64,000 bases of DNA, taken from the NCBI GenBank assembly GCA_016722505.1, contig JADKJH010000001.1, positions 992,001 through 1,056,000 of the forward strand, read 5' to 3'. Numbering within the stretch: the stretch's first letter is position 1; each line of letters begins with the position of its first letter. The DNA comes from Holophagaceae bacterium. GTDB lineage: Bacteria > Acidobacteriota > Holophagae > Holophagales > Holophagaceae. The position numbers and the translations under genes are program-made. The notes under the pieces are model-generated. The model was not told the DNA's origin. It ran no database searches and saw only the letters and a program-made list of their open reading frames with translations. Below are positions 1-8,806 of this stretch, one piece after another.

Positions 1-2
1 GG

Positions 3-491
3 TTCCAGTGGTCTGACCTGATGGCCGCCGCGCAGTTCACCCTCCAGTCGGGCAAGCACCTGGATGCCGGGCTGGACTGGGCTCAGCGGGCCGTTGGCGC
101 GCCCTTTGTGGGCAACGAGAATTTCCAGACCCTTTCTACCCTGGGCCAAATCCAACTTCAGATTGGGAACGCGGAGGCTGCTCAGGCCACCTTCGACAAA
201 GCCATCGCGAATCCATCAGCCAAGCCCACGGATGCCCACCAGCTGGGGCGGCAGCTGCTGCAACAGGGACGCAAGGCCGAGGCCTTGAATATCTTCCAAT
301 CCAACGCGAAGAAATTTCCCGGGCAATGGCCCGTGAATGTGGGCCTGGCACGGGGCTACGCGGCAACCGGGGACCTGAAGAAGGCTCTTGAACACGCGCG
401 CATGGCGTTGGCCCAGGCGCCGGACGAACCCAACAAGAAGGCCTTGAAGGCGCTCATCGAACAACTTGAGAAGGGGGTCGCCCCGAAGTAG
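3..491 (+). CDS. DUF2911-family protein, C-terminal part with TPR repeats (5' truncated by window edge)
   Basis: The frame is open from base 3, so the gene begins outside the window; 162 residues are visible. The visible start (FQWSDLMAAAQF, then a Trp-rich helix and NENFQTLSTLGQI) resembles the tail of DUF2911 proteins, which carry a DUF2911 beta domain followed by TPR-like helices. Alternating helix pairs then run to the C-terminus (GNAEAAQATFDKAI; GRKAEALNIFQ; GDLKKALEHARMAL), a typical TPR solenoid. Members are usually exported, but the signal peptide would lie outside the window. The gene converges with thrC and no terminator hairpin is evident in the 38-base gap. The exact function is unknown. 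The DUF2911 assignment comes from remembered family sequence; the TPR character is visible directly. Confidence 0.65.
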   Translation, partial: FQWSDLMAAAQFTLQSGKHLDAGLDWAQRAVGAPFVGNENFQTLSTLGQIQLQIGNAEAAQATFDKAIANPSAKPTDAHQLGRQLLQQGRKAEALNIFQSNAKKFPGQWPVNVGLARGYAATGDLKKALEHARMALAQAPDEPNKKALKALIEQLEKGVAPK

Positions 492-529
492 GGGTTCACA
501 TCAAATCCCGATTCAAAGAATCCACTGCG

Positions 530-1813
530 CTAAGAATTCTCAAGCGCCTGACGAACCGCCGCCACATTGTTGGGGATGTCCTTTGATAGCAAAGGCCGAT
601 CCCGCAGGGATTCAAGGGAGTCGGGAACAGGGACTTGGATGCCCATGGGTTCGTAGACAGGAAGGAACTTGGCGGGATGCGCGGTGCCCAGGAATACGCC
701 GGTTTCGCTCAAACCGAGACGTTCCTCCAGCACGGCGTAGGCCACCGCGGCATGGGGATCCGCGAGATACCCCATACCCATCAACTCGCGGATGGAGCGT
801 TTGGTATCCGCATCGTTCTTGAATCCCCACCTCAAGGCCTGCCGGAGCGAATAAAGGTCCCCGCCGAAAAGATGCTGGATGCGTTCCCAATTGTTGGGCG
901 CGCCCACATCCATGGCATTTGAGATGGTGGCGATGCTCGGTTGAGGTAGATAGTCACCACTATCCAGGTAGCGCGGAACCGTGGCATTGGCATTGGTGGC
1001 GGCCACGAAAGCGCGGATGGGCAGGCCCGTCTGCTTGGCCATGAGTCCCGCGCAGATGTTGCCGAAATTGCCCGAAGGCACCGCCATGACGATGCCTTCC
1101 CGCACATCCTGCTTATGCAGCTGGGCGACCGCTTCGGTGTAGTAGAGCATCTGGGGCAGCAGCCGCGCCACATTGATGGAATTCGCGGAAGTAAGGCCAT
1201 GCTTGGCCGACAGCGCTGCGTCGTCGAAACATTCCTTCACCAGAGCCTGGCAATCGTCGAAGGACCCTTCTACAGCAAGTGCGGCCACGTTGTCCCCGAG
1301 GGTGGCGAACTGGCGCTCCTGCAGATCCGAGACGCGGCCTTTCGGATAGAGCACCACCACGCGCGCGGCGGGACGGTGCCAGAAGGCCTGGGCCACGGCG
1401 GCCCCGGTGTCGCCGCTGGTGGCGGTGAGGATGGTCAGGGGAAGCCCCGGTTCGCGGACCAGATCCAGGATGTGGGCGAAAAACCGCGCGCCCACATCCT
1501 TGAAGGCCAAAGTCGGGCCATGAAACAGCTCCAGGGCGTAAAGGCCGCGTCGAATTTGAGTCAAGGGGATGGGGAAATCCAAGGCACTGCTGATGGCCGC
1601 AGCCAAAGCATCTTGATCGAATTCCACGCCGATGAACCGGCGAAGGATGATCTCGCTACGCTCCACCCACCGCAGCTGCAGCAGGCTATCCCAGTCTTCA
1701 AACACCGGCAGGGATTCGGGCATCCAGAGACCACCGCCTGGGGCCATGCCCCGCAACACAGCCTCGCGGAAGGTGGCCGTGTCATTGGGGTTGCGGGTGT
1801 TGATGAATTTCAA
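530..1813 (-). CDS. thrC: Threonine synthase
   Basis: PLP enzyme converting O-phosphohomoserine to threonine, last step of the pathway. The protein is 427 aa, the size of the long ThrC class. It shows the N-terminal KFINTRN, the GGLWMPE segment, the PLP-lysine region PTLAFKDVGARF, ILTATSGDTG and the phosphate-binding VPSGNFGN. I place the start at the TTG at 1813. It overlaps the thrB stop as TTGA, is preceded by GAGGG about 7 bases upstream, and gives the expected LKFINTRN start. A TTG 36 bases further upstream would add residues that do not fit the family. Third gene of thrABC, translationally coupled to thrB. Confidence 0.95.
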   Translation of the reverse strand: MKFINTRNPNDTATFREAVLRGMAPGGGLWMPESLPVFEDWDSLLQLRWVERSEIILRRFIGVEFDQDALAAAISSALDFPIPLTQIRRGLYALELFHGPTLAFKDVGARFFAHILDLVREPGLPLTILTATSGDTGAAVAQAFWHRPAARVVVLYPKGRVSDLQERQFATLGDNVAALAVEGSFDDCQALVKECFDDAALSAKHGLTSANSINVARLLPQMLYYTEAVAQLHKQDVREGIVMAVPSGNFGNICAGLMAKQTGLPIRAFVAATNANATVPRYLDSGDYLPQPSIATISNAMDVGAPNNWERIQHLFGGDLYSLRQALRWGFKNDADTKRSIRELMGMGYLADPHAAVAYAVLEERLGLSETGVFLGTAHPAKFLPVYEPMGIQVPVPDSLESLRDRPLLSKDIPNNVAAVRQALENS

Positions 1814-2769
1814 GGAAGCACCCTCGCGCCTAAGGGGTCCACACCACAAAGCCTGGCCTCGGAGGCAAGACCCACGGTGTTGAAGGCCTCCTGGATGGCG
1901 GCTGCTACTTTTTCTCCGTGCTCGGTGCCCTCAGCGACTGCGAAGATTGATGGGCCCGATCCTGAAAGTGAGCAGCCCAAAGCTCCGGCTCGCATGGCGG
2001 CTTTCTGCGCAGCGCGGAATCCAGGCACCAGTTCCGCGCGCCGGGGTTCCGCCAACACATCACGAAGGCACCGCACGAAGATCTCCTGGTCCTTCGTGTG
2101 CAAAGCGTGGACAAACGCCGCGAGGTTTTGCGCGAACGCCAACACTTCGGCCATCGGAAGCTGGTTGGGCATCACGTGCCGCGCCTTTTCGGTGGAGAGC
2201 TCACAGTGGGGATGAACCACGGCGATCACCAGTTCCGAGGGCCAAGGCAGTGCCCGGGGTTTGGAGCTGCCACCCTCTCCAGGCACCAGCAGCAGCAAGC
2301 CGCCATGCAGGGATGGCGCCACGTTGTCCAAGTGCACAGAGCCCGAAACCAATGACTCAGCGCGGCCCGCCATCTGCAGAAGTTCGGACCTCGTGAACGG
2401 TTCTCCAAGAAGGATCTGGCATGCCACCAGGGTCGCCACGATGGAACTGGCGCTGGAGCCCAGGCCGCTGGATCGCGGAAGATTTTTTTCAAGGGTGAAT
2501 GCCATTTCTGGGCACGGAATGTCCTTGGTGGCAAGAGCGTCCTTCACAAAGGCGAAGGTGCGCAGCACGAGGTTCTGCGTCGGATCTGGAGGCATGAGAT
2601 GGGCGTAGGGGCCCGTGGCCAGAAGCGTCGTCGTGGATGCCTTCTTGGCTCCCACCACATCGCCCCACAGCGAACCATCGAGCGGGGCCAAGGCGGCCCC
2701 CATCAAGTCGAATCCCGCCGCGAAGTTGCCTATGCTGGCGGGTGCATAGGCCCTGATAGTCAAGCTCAT
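1810..2769 (-). CDS. thrB: Homoserine kinase (GHMP family)
   Basis: Phosphorylates homoserine with ATP to O-phosphohomoserine. The 319-aa protein carries the GHMP signatures in order. These are the N-terminal APASIGNFAAGFD, the ATP-binding loop LPRSSGLGSSASSIVA (about residues 95-110) and the C-terminal LSGSGPSIFAVAE. The ATG overlaps the thrA stop as ATGA and the gene ends in the TTGA overlap with thrC, so all three are expected to be translated from one mRNA. Length and motifs match ThrB of proteobacteria and Bacteroidota. Confidence 0.95.
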   Translation of the reverse strand: MSLTIRAYAPASIGNFAAGFDLMGAALAPLDGSLWGDVVGAKKASTTTLLATGPYAHLMPPDPTQNLVLRTFAFVKDALATKDIPCPEMAFTLEKNLPRSSGLGSSASSIVATLVACQILLGEPFTRSELLQMAGRAESLVSGSVHLDNVAPSLHGGLLLLVPGEGGSSKPRALPWPSELVIAVVHPHCELSTEKARHVMPNQLPMAEVLAFAQNLAAFVHALHTKDQEIFVRCLRDVLAEPRRAELVPGFRAAQKAAMRAGALGCSLSGSGPSIFAVAEGTEHGEKVAAAIQEAFNTVGLASEARLCGVDPLGARVLP

Positions 2770-5204
2770 GAGAGCCCTTCAAAAGATGCGATCTTCAGGA
2801 TATCCGCTAGCACGCCTGCGGCTGTCACATCGCCTCCGGCGCCGTAGCCCCGGACCACCAGCGGCGTGGGTTGGTAGTGTTCGGTGAGGAAAGCCAAGGC
2901 ATTTTCGCCGCCTTTGACCGTGAAAAGCGGATGCTCCGGGCCCACGGGCTCAAGACGGACGGAGCATTGGAAGCCGTCTTCTGTGGCCTGGATGCTTGCC
3001 ACATGGCGGAGTACGCGGCCTTCCTTTTTCAAGGCTGCCATGCGAAGGGAAAAAAGTTCATCCAAGTTCTGAAGCCTCGCCATGAACGATTCCACGCTAC
3101 CCGCCGCATCGAAATCCTGGGGGAGCGCACCTTCCACGGAAACGTCCGCCAGTTCCAGCTCCGCACCCATCTCACGAGCCAGGATCAACAGCTTGCGCGC
3201 CACATCAAGGCCGGAAAGGTCATCCCGCGGATCGGGTTCAGTGAAACCCTTTTCCTTGGCGATGCGCACACTTTCGGAAAACGGCACACCTTCATCCAAA
3301 AGACCCAGCAGGAAGGAAAGCGATCCCGACAGCGTGCCATCGAACCTCAGCAGGCGATCGCCACCCCTCAGCAGGTTCCGCAACGTCTCGATGACTGGAA
3401 GGCCTGCGCCTACGTTGGTCTCATACAAGAATTTCCGTTGCAGGAGGTCCGAGGCATGATGCAGGGCCTGGTAGGCTTCGAGACTCGCGGTATTGGCCTT
3501 CTTGTTCGCGGTCACCACATGCAGGCCTGCTTCCATCAGTTTTGGGTAGGCCTCGGCCACCGCATCATTGGACGTGCAATCCACAAATACAGGATTCGTA
3601 AATCGCGCGTTGGACACAGCCTTGAGAAGGGCTTTCAGGTCCGCAGGCTGGGCACCTTCATCCATGGATTCCCAGTCCTTCAAACCTTCCGCATTGAACA
3701 CAAAATGCCTGGAGTTGGCCACAGCGCAAAGCCTCAGGTCCACTTTCCTCCGCGGACTTGTTTGATGGATTGCGATGGCCCGAAGCAGCTTGGAGCCAAC
3801 GTTGCCCTTTCCCCAAACCACCAACTGCAGCTGGGGCATGGAACGGAAAAAGGCCGCGTGGACCTGCCGAAGCGCGCGGGCCTCATCGCCCTCATTGATG
3901 ACCACAGAGATATTCCGCTCGCTGCTTCCCTGCGCGATGGCCACGATGTTGACGCCCACCGCCGCCAGCGCTCCAAAGAACGTTCCCGCGACGCCGAGCC
4001 GGTGCTTCATGCCGTCACCCACCAGGGAAAGGATCGCGTGGCCGGTGCGCTGCTGGATGGGGTCCAGCATTCCTGCGGCAAGCTCTGCCACAAATGCCGA
4101 TTGCAGGGCTTCCATGGCCTTGGCGGCCTCGGATTCTGCCACTGAAAATGATATCGAGCACTCGCTGGATCCTTGCGTGATGAGGATGACCGAGATGTTC
4201 GCCGCGGCCATGGCCTGGAACACCCGCGCAGCGATTCCAGGCACGCCGGTCATGCCGGAGCCGCTCACATCAATCAATGAGACACCACCCAGATAGGTCA
4301 AGCCCCGGGCGCCATGGGGCGATGGCTTTGCATCTCCATGCACAAGCGTCCCGGGCAGCATGGGTGCGAGGGTATTGCGGACACGCACCGGAATGTCTTT
4401 TCCCCGCGCTGGCTGGATGGTCTTTGGATGGAGCACCTTGGCGCCGAAATAGGACAGCTCCATGGCTTCTTCGAAACTGACTTCCGGCAGCGTGAAGGCT
4501 TCGGGAACCAAGCGTGGGTCGGCGCTGTAGATGCCATTCACATCGGTCCAGATCTCCAGCAATTCCGCATTCAGCGCCCAGGCTGCGATGGCTGCGCTGT
4601 AGTCAGAGCCGCCGCGGCCCAGGATCGTGGTTCTTCCATCCGCATCCGCCCCGAAGAACCCGGGCAACACGGCTATCGGAGGCGGATTCTTCCGCAGGTC
4701 CTCAAAAGCCTTGGCCGTAGCGTCCCAATCTGGCGATGCGAAAAGGGAGCCGCGATTGGTGCGGATATACCTTGTCGCATCCAACAGATCCGCCTTCAGG
4801 GACTTGGCTAGAAGCAGGCTGGAGGCACGTTCTCCCAGGCTGTAGATACTTGCCATGACTCCGGGCGGGCATTCGCCCAAAAGCTTCACTCCTTGAAGGT
4901 AGTGTGAGAACTCACTTTCGAGGCTCTTCAGCTCTGGATCCAGGGCCCCTTTGTCCTCAGGGAATAGATCATCCGCGGTGGAATGATGAAGTCCTGAGAA
5001 GCGCGCCAAGCAATCGCCGGTACGCGCATCTTCACCCCGGATCGCAGCCTGGACGCCTTCCTGCAGCAGATTGGTGACGCCGCTCATGGCTGACACCACC
5101 ACCAGAACCGGGCCTTGGACGGCTGCATCCCGGACAATATCCGCCACGGCCTGGATGCGCGCCGCCGAAGCTACCGATGTGCCGCCGAATTTCATCACGC
5201 GCAT
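2766..5204 (-). CDS. thrA: Bifunctional aspartokinase / homoserine dehydrogenase
   Basis: Catalyses the first and third steps of the aspartate-to-threonine route. The 812 aa are close to E. coli ThrA (about 820). The N-terminal kinase begins MRVMKFGGTSVAS and includes ILGRGGSDYSAA and the WTDVNGIYSADPR region. Tandem ACT domains follow at roughly residues 310-460 (VSLIDVSGSGMTG, LSLVGDGM), which should bind threonine for feedback inhibition. The homoserine dehydrogenase domain follows (VVWGKGNVGSKLL, VDCTSNDAVAEAYP, TANKKAN, YETNVGAGLPVI, LSGSLSFL). The ATG at 5204 has AGGAAA upstream. An intrinsic terminator and a Thr-rich leader ORF lie just upstream, implying control by attenuation. Confidence 0.97.
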   Translation of the reverse strand: MRVMKFGGTSVASAARIQAVADIVRDAAVQGPVLVVVSAMSGVTNLLQEGVQAAIRGEDARTGDCLARFSGLHHSTADDLFPEDKGALDPELKSLESEFSHYLQGVKLLGECPPGVMASIYSLGERASSLLLAKSLKADLLDATRYIRTNRGSLFASPDWDATAKAFEDLRKNPPPIAVLPGFFGADADGRTTILGRGGSDYSAAIAAWALNAELLEIWTDVNGIYSADPRLVPEAFTLPEVSFEEAMELSYFGAKVLHPKTIQPARGKDIPVRVRNTLAPMLPGTLVHGDAKPSPHGARGLTYLGGVSLIDVSGSGMTGVPGIAARVFQAMAAANISVILITQGSSECSISFSVAESEAAKAMEALQSAFVAELAAGMLDPIQQRTGHAILSLVGDGMKHRLGVAGTFFGALAAVGVNIVAIAQGSSERNISVVINEGDEARALRQVHAAFFRSMPQLQLVVWGKGNVGSKLLRAIAIHQTSPRRKVDLRLCAVANSRHFVFNAEGLKDWESMDEGAQPADLKALLKAVSNARFTNPVFVDCTSNDAVAEAYPKLMEAGLHVVTANKKANTASLEAYQALHHASDLLQRKFLYETNVGAGLPVIETLRNLLRGGDRLLRFDGTLSGSLSFLLGLLDEGVPFSESVRIAKEKGFTEPDPRDDLSGLDVARKLLILAREMGAELELADVSVEGALPQDFDAAGSVESFMARLQNLDELFSLRMAALKKEGRVLRHVASIQATEDGFQCSVRLEPVGPEHPLFTVKGGENALAFLTEHYQPTPLVVRGYGAGGDVTAAGVLADILKIASFEGLS

Positions 5205-5213
5205 ATATTTCCT

Positions 5214-5244
5214 GAAATAAAAAGCCCCGCCATAGGTGCGGGGC
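5214..5244 (-). terminator. Attenuator terminator of the thr operon
   Basis: On the minus strand GCCCCGC (5244-5238) pairs with GCGGGGC (5230-5224) across a 7-base loop and is followed at once by a T-rich run (5223-5214). It sits between the leader-peptide stop codon (5267) and the thrA ribosome-binding site, so it would stop transcription before thrA. An alternative pairing of GGCCGG at the end of the leader ORF with CCGGCC just before the 5' arm would compete with it, as an antiterminator should; that pairing is my inference. Confidence 0.85.
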
Positions 5245-5266
5245 CGGGTCAGCGAAAAGAAAAAAG

Positions 5267-5407
5267 CTAAACCGGCCGCGCCCCGAAGGCCGTGGTCGTA
5301 GTCGTAGTCGTGATTGTCGTCGCGGAATTGGTCAGAATTCCACCCAGGCTGAAGGACGCGAAGAAGTCCTTCGCGATCAGCGGGAATGGATTGAGTGCAA
5401 TGCGCAT
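5267..5407 (-). CDS. thrL: thr operon leader peptide (attenuator)
   Basis: A 46-codon ORF from ATG 5407 to TAG 5267 ends with the run TTITTTTTTT: nine Thr codons and one Ile codon in a row, with another Thr four codons before. The E. coli thrL peptide has the same feature. The run is followed by AFGARPV, a stop, and about 22 bases later an intrinsic terminator upstream of thrA. When charged tRNA-Thr/Ile is scarce, a ribosome stalled in the run should favour the antiterminator. Codons are mixed (ACG, ACT, ACC, ACA), so this is not a simple trinucleotide repeat. No strong ribosome-binding site is visible before ATG 5407, and the start could lie elsewhere in the frame. Confidence 0.8.
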   Translation of the reverse strand: MRIALNPFPLIAKDFFASFSLGGILTNSATTITTTTTTTAFGARPV

Positions 5408-5490
5408 CAAAAAACGATTCCCGATTCTTTGCTCCCGGTCAATGAAAAATCTCCATAAACTCCGCCACAATGGAGGGACTAGGAGCCCTC

Positions 5491-6150
5491 ATGTCTACCC
5501 AAAAACCATTGCGCCTAGGTCATCGGGGTTATTCCTCCAAGCATCTTGAGAATTCCACGGAGGCTTTCCGCGCAGCGCTTTCGGCTGGAATGGATGGCTT
5601 CGAATTGGATGCGCAACCCACGCGGGATGGCGTCTGCTGCGTGTTGCATGATGATGACCTGGCTCGCACCGCCCTGGGGGGCGGCATCCTGCGGCAGATG
5701 AAAGTGAACGAACTGCCCAAGCTCAAGAATGGCGAAGACGTGCCGCGCCTGAGCGATGTGTTGGATCTTCCAGCGAAGCTTATCAATGTCGAGCTCAAAG
5801 GCGAGCCCGGCTGGAAGCAGGCCTTGGCCGCCGTGGATGCCGCGGATGCTCTGGATCGTGTGCTCTTCAGCAGTTTCGAACCCAGCGAAGTGCTCCAACT
5901 CTGGGCCGACTGCCACGAAGCCCGCTGTGGTTTTTTATGGGATCTGGAAGAAGCCATGGCGCTGACGGAGGAAGAACTGGAAGAGCTGCCGGAGGCCCTC
6001 ATGTTCCATCCTCCCATCGCCGCGGTGATGGCAAGGCCGGAACTATGGAAACCTTACGCGCACCGCCTGGTGCTTTGGGGGATGAAGTCTTTCTCTGCCG
6101 CTGAGAAATTACCCTTCCAACCGGCCATCCTGATCGCCGACGGGCTCTGA
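5491..6150 (+). CDS. Glycerophosphodiester phosphodiesterase family protein
   Basis: Hydrolyses glycerophosphodiesters from phospholipid turnover to glycerol-3-phosphate and an alcohol. The 219-aa TIM barrel shows the family signatures near the N-terminus: LGHRGY with the catalytic His, ENSTEAFRAAL, GFELDAQPTRDGVCCVLHDDDLART (metal-binding E/D and second catalytic His), then NVELKG. I use ATG 5491 with AGGAG five bases upstream; an in-frame ATG at 5470 would add seven residues. No signal peptide, so probably cytoplasmic. The gene overlaps the 3' end of the convergent transporter gene by 42 bases and is divergent from the thr leader. Confidence 0.85.
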   Translation: MSTQKPLRLGHRGYSSKHLENSTEAFRAALSAGMDGFELDAQPTRDGVCCVLHDDDLARTALGGGILRQMKVNELPKLKNGEDVPRLSDVLDLPAKLINVELKGEPGWKQALAAVDAADALDRVLFSSFEPSEVLQLWADCHEARCGFLWDLEEAMALTEEELEELPEALMFHPPIAAVMARPELWKPYAHRLVLWGMKSFSAAEKLPFQPAILIADGL

Positions 6151-7440
6151 ACCCCGATCTCCACCCATTCCTGCCCGGCGCACAGCCAGCCGCACGCCGG
6201 TCCAGATCCACGCCGCGCCCGCGGCTACCCCCAGGAATCCCATGGGTACGGCCAGCATGGCGGTGAAGGTGGGTAGCCACACGCCGATGGCATCGCCGCC
6301 CCGGTAGATGAAGGTGTCTATGAAGGGTTTGGATTTGTATTTCTCTTCGGGGCCCAAGGGGATGTACAGCATCTCCCGCGCGGGCTTGTCCACTGCGTAG
6401 TGCAAGCCCCGGCGCACCACCTGGACTGCGGCCAGCACGGCGAAGGTCGGCCAGATCCACAGCGCGCCAAAACCCAACACCGTGAGGAAGGGCACGAGAC
6501 ACAGCGCGCCCTTCATTCCCAGGCGGGTGAAAATGCGCCCGGCGAGCAGGAACTGGGTGGCCAGGGAAAGTACATTCACCCAAAGATCAATCCGTGCGAA
6601 AGCGGCCGCGCGGGCCGCGGTCCCCGCGAAGGTGCGCTCCACGATGCGCCCCTGGATCAGATACAGGAAGGTCGAGGTGAGCGTGAACAACAGCAGGTAA
6701 AGACAGATCAGCCGAAGGTATGGAGAGCGCAGCAACAGCCGCAGACCTTCCAGCACACCTGGACCAGGCTCCCGTTGGAGCTGTTCCTTGCCATCCAATT
6801 CGAAGCGGCGGCCCAGCCGCTTCATGAACTGGCTCGCGACCTCCAGGCAGCCCGCGGACAGCAGAAAGAGCATCGCTGGCGTCGCCTGGACCCGCCAAGG
6901 CCCTAATGGGAAACCCCGCATCAAAGCTTCGGTGAGAGCCGCCCCGACGATGGCGCCAAGGGTTCCGCCGGAAGCGATGGGGCTGAATAGCCGCTTGCCC
7001 TGGCCATCGTTGAAGATGTCCGACATGAAGGCCCAGAACACCGAAACAACGAACAGGTTGAAGACGCTGAGCCAGATGTAGAAGCCGTAGCCCAGCCAGG
7101 CATTTCCGGCCTTCCAGTGGAAAAGCCCATAAAAAATCAGCAGGTTCAGAGCGAAAAAGCGATAGACCATCGGGATGAAGCGCTTGCGTGGGAACCGCGC
7201 CACCAGGGCCGCGAAGGCTGGATTCACCAGCAGCATCGCCACCAGCGTCCCCGTCATCAGCCAAGGCAGCTTGTCGGCGCCCTTGGCGATGCCCAGGGCC
7301 TCCCGCAGGGGCCGCAGCAGATAAAAACTCAGCAGCAGGAAGAAGAAGTAGAGTCCAGACTCCAGCAGCGCAGGCGCTTCGCCTTCCTCCACCAAGAAGG
7401 TGCTGTGTAAACCTTGGCTGAGGGACCTGCTTGAGATCAT
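6109..7440 (-). CDS. MFS / nucleotide-transporter-like (ATP:ADP translocase family) membrane protein
   Basis: A 443-aa polytopic membrane protein with about 12 hydrophobic segments. The first is SGLYFFFLLLSFYLLRPLREALGI, followed by GADKLPWLMTGTLVAMLLVNPAFAALVARFPRKRF. The RPLREALG and KLPWLMTGTL motifs occur in a free-living bacterial branch related to Npt/Tlc nucleotide transporters (COG3202), whose substrates are mostly unknown. I use ATG 7440; a GTG six bases upstream is an alternative. The 3' end runs 42 bases into the convergent phosphodiesterase gene, an overlap worth confirming. Membrane transport is well supported; nucleotide as substrate is only suggested. Confidence 0.7.
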   Translation of the reverse strand: MISSRSLSQGLHSTFLVEEGEAPALLESGLYFFFLLLSFYLLRPLREALGIAKGADKLPWLMTGTLVAMLLVNPAFAALVARFPRKRFIPMVYRFFALNLLIFYGLFHWKAGNAWLGYGFYIWLSVFNLFVVSVFWAFMSDIFNDGQGKRLFSPIASGGTLGAIVGAALTEALMRGFPLGPWRVQATPAMLFLLSAGCLEVASQFMKRLGRRFELDGKEQLQREPGPGVLEGLRLLLRSPYLRLICLYLLLFTLTSTFLYLIQGRIVERTFAGTAARAAAFARIDLWVNVLSLATQFLLAGRIFTRLGMKGALCLVPFLTVLGFGALWIWPTFAVLAAVQVVRRGLHYAVDKPAREMLYIPLGPEEKYKSKPFIDTFIYRGGDAIGVWLPTFTAMLAVPMGFLGVAAGAAWIWTGVRLAVRRAGMGGDRGSEPVGDQDGRLEG

Positions 7441-7577
7441 GGACACCTGACTTCCTCAAGACCTTGCGATTGGCCAGAGATGATCCTACATTGTGTAACG
7501 ATGTAAAAAATTCTACATGTTTCAACTGTTCCCGGACAGGTTGTCCCGGTCAACGAGCCAGAGTCTTCGGAGACGCC

Positions 7578-8711
7578 ATGACCCTTTCACGCCGCACCTT
7601 CCTGGAACTCGCCGCGGCTGCGGCGGCCACCGCCTCTGCGGGCGCTTTGCTTGGGCGCGTTCCATCAGCCAAACATCCCAAGAAAATCCTCATTCTGGGG
7701 GGCACGGGTTTCCTGGGACCAGCCACTGTGGAAGCCGCGCTAGCGCGGGGCCACCAAGTCACTATCTTCCACCGAGGCAAGACGCGGCCAGGTTATTTCA
7801 AGGGCAAGGTCACCGAATTGAACGGCGATCGGGACCCGCTCAAAGGGGATGGGCTCAAAGCGCTGGAGAAAGGCACCTGGGACGCTGTCATCGACAACTC
7901 CGGGTATTACCCGCGCATCGTGAAGGCCTCGGCCGATCTGCTGGCCTCCAAGACCAAGCAATACCTATACATCTCCAGCATCAGCTGCTACAAGGAGCCC
8001 AATCCCGAGAACGGCGACGAGGATGCGCCCCTGGCCACAATGGCGGATCCGACCGTGGAAACCATGGGCAAGGACTTCGCGAATTACGGCGCCCTCAAGG
8101 CCCTCTGCGAACAGGCCGCCGAGAAGGCCATGCCCGGCCGGGCCACCATCATCCGCCCAGGCTACATCGTGGGACCGGATGATCCCTCAGGCCGCTTCAC
8201 CTACTGGCCCGCGCGCTTCGACCGCGGTGGCGAGATCGCCGTGCCCGGCAACGCGACCGACCCACTCCAGGTTATAGACGTGCGGGACCTAGCCGAGTGG
8301 CTGGTGAAGCTGGTGGAGGACGGCACCACTGGCCGATTCAACGCGACCGGGCCCGACCGTCGAATGGCTTGGGGCGAAGTGGTGAAGGCCTGCCAGAAGG
8401 TCGGCAACACGACCAGCACGCTTACCTGGGTGAGCCCGGCTTTCCTGGCCAAGCAGGAGGGGCTGGAATTCCCCATCTGGGCCCCCTTCGAAGGGGACAC
8501 CAAGGGTTTCCACACCTGGCGCAATGCGCGGGCGCTCAAGGCCGGACTCCGTTTCCGCCCCATCGGCACCACCGTGAAGGACACCCTGGCCTGGTTCAAA
8601 ACCCAAGAAAAAGTAGAAAAGGGGCGCAACAAGCTGGCGGGGCCGACGGCCGAAGCCGAAGCCAAACTTCTGATTGCATGGCATGAAAGCCTGAAACCGA
8701 AAGTGGGCTGA
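7578..8711 (+). CDS. Tat-exported NAD-dependent epimerase/dehydratase-like protein
   Basis: A 377-aa extended-SDR protein with a twin-arginine signal at the N-terminus: SRRTFLEL, then an Ala-rich hydrophobic stretch to about residue 30. The Rossmann nucleotide-binding loop ILGGTGFLGPATVEAAL follows, then VIDNSGYYPR, YLYISSISCY (Ser region), YGALKALCE (the YxxxK pair) and RPGYIVGPDD. The Tat signal implies folding with its cofactor in the cytoplasm before export. The start is ATG 7578; the frame stays open upstream but has no good alternative start. The substrate is unknown; related proteins are annotated as NAD-dependent epimerase or isoflavone-reductase-like. A monocistronic unit, divergent from the transporter gene. 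Confidence 0.8.
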   Translation: MTLSRRTFLELAAAAAATASAGALLGRVPSAKHPKKILILGGTGFLGPATVEAALARGHQVTIFHRGKTRPGYFKGKVTELNGDRDPLKGDGLKALEKGTWDAVIDNSGYYPRIVKASADLLASKTKQYLYISSISCYKEPNPENGDEDAPLATMADPTVETMGKDFANYGALKALCEQAAEKAMPGRATIIRPGYIVGPDDPSGRFTYWPARFDRGGEIAVPGNATDPLQVIDVRDLAEWLVKLVEDGTTGRFNATGPDRRMAWGEVVKACQKVGNTTSTLTWVSPAFLAKQEGLEFPIWAPFEGDTKGFHTWRNARALKAGLRFRPIGTTVKDTLAWFKTQEKVEKGRNKLAGPTAEAEAKLLIAWHESLKPKVG

Positions 8712-8806
8712 ATCACACTGTGAACGCTGGATTCATGGGCCTTTCCGTGATGAACTAAGCCGTTGTTTTAAAATAACCCAGTCCCTTGGTCCAAGGGCAC
8801 GGCATA

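Noticed and set aside
2871..4145. Long open frame (424 codons) on the plus strand opposite thrA
   Set aside because: It is the antisense shadow of a confirmed gene; composition is His/Arg/Gln-rich with no domain, as expected from GC-rich third positions.
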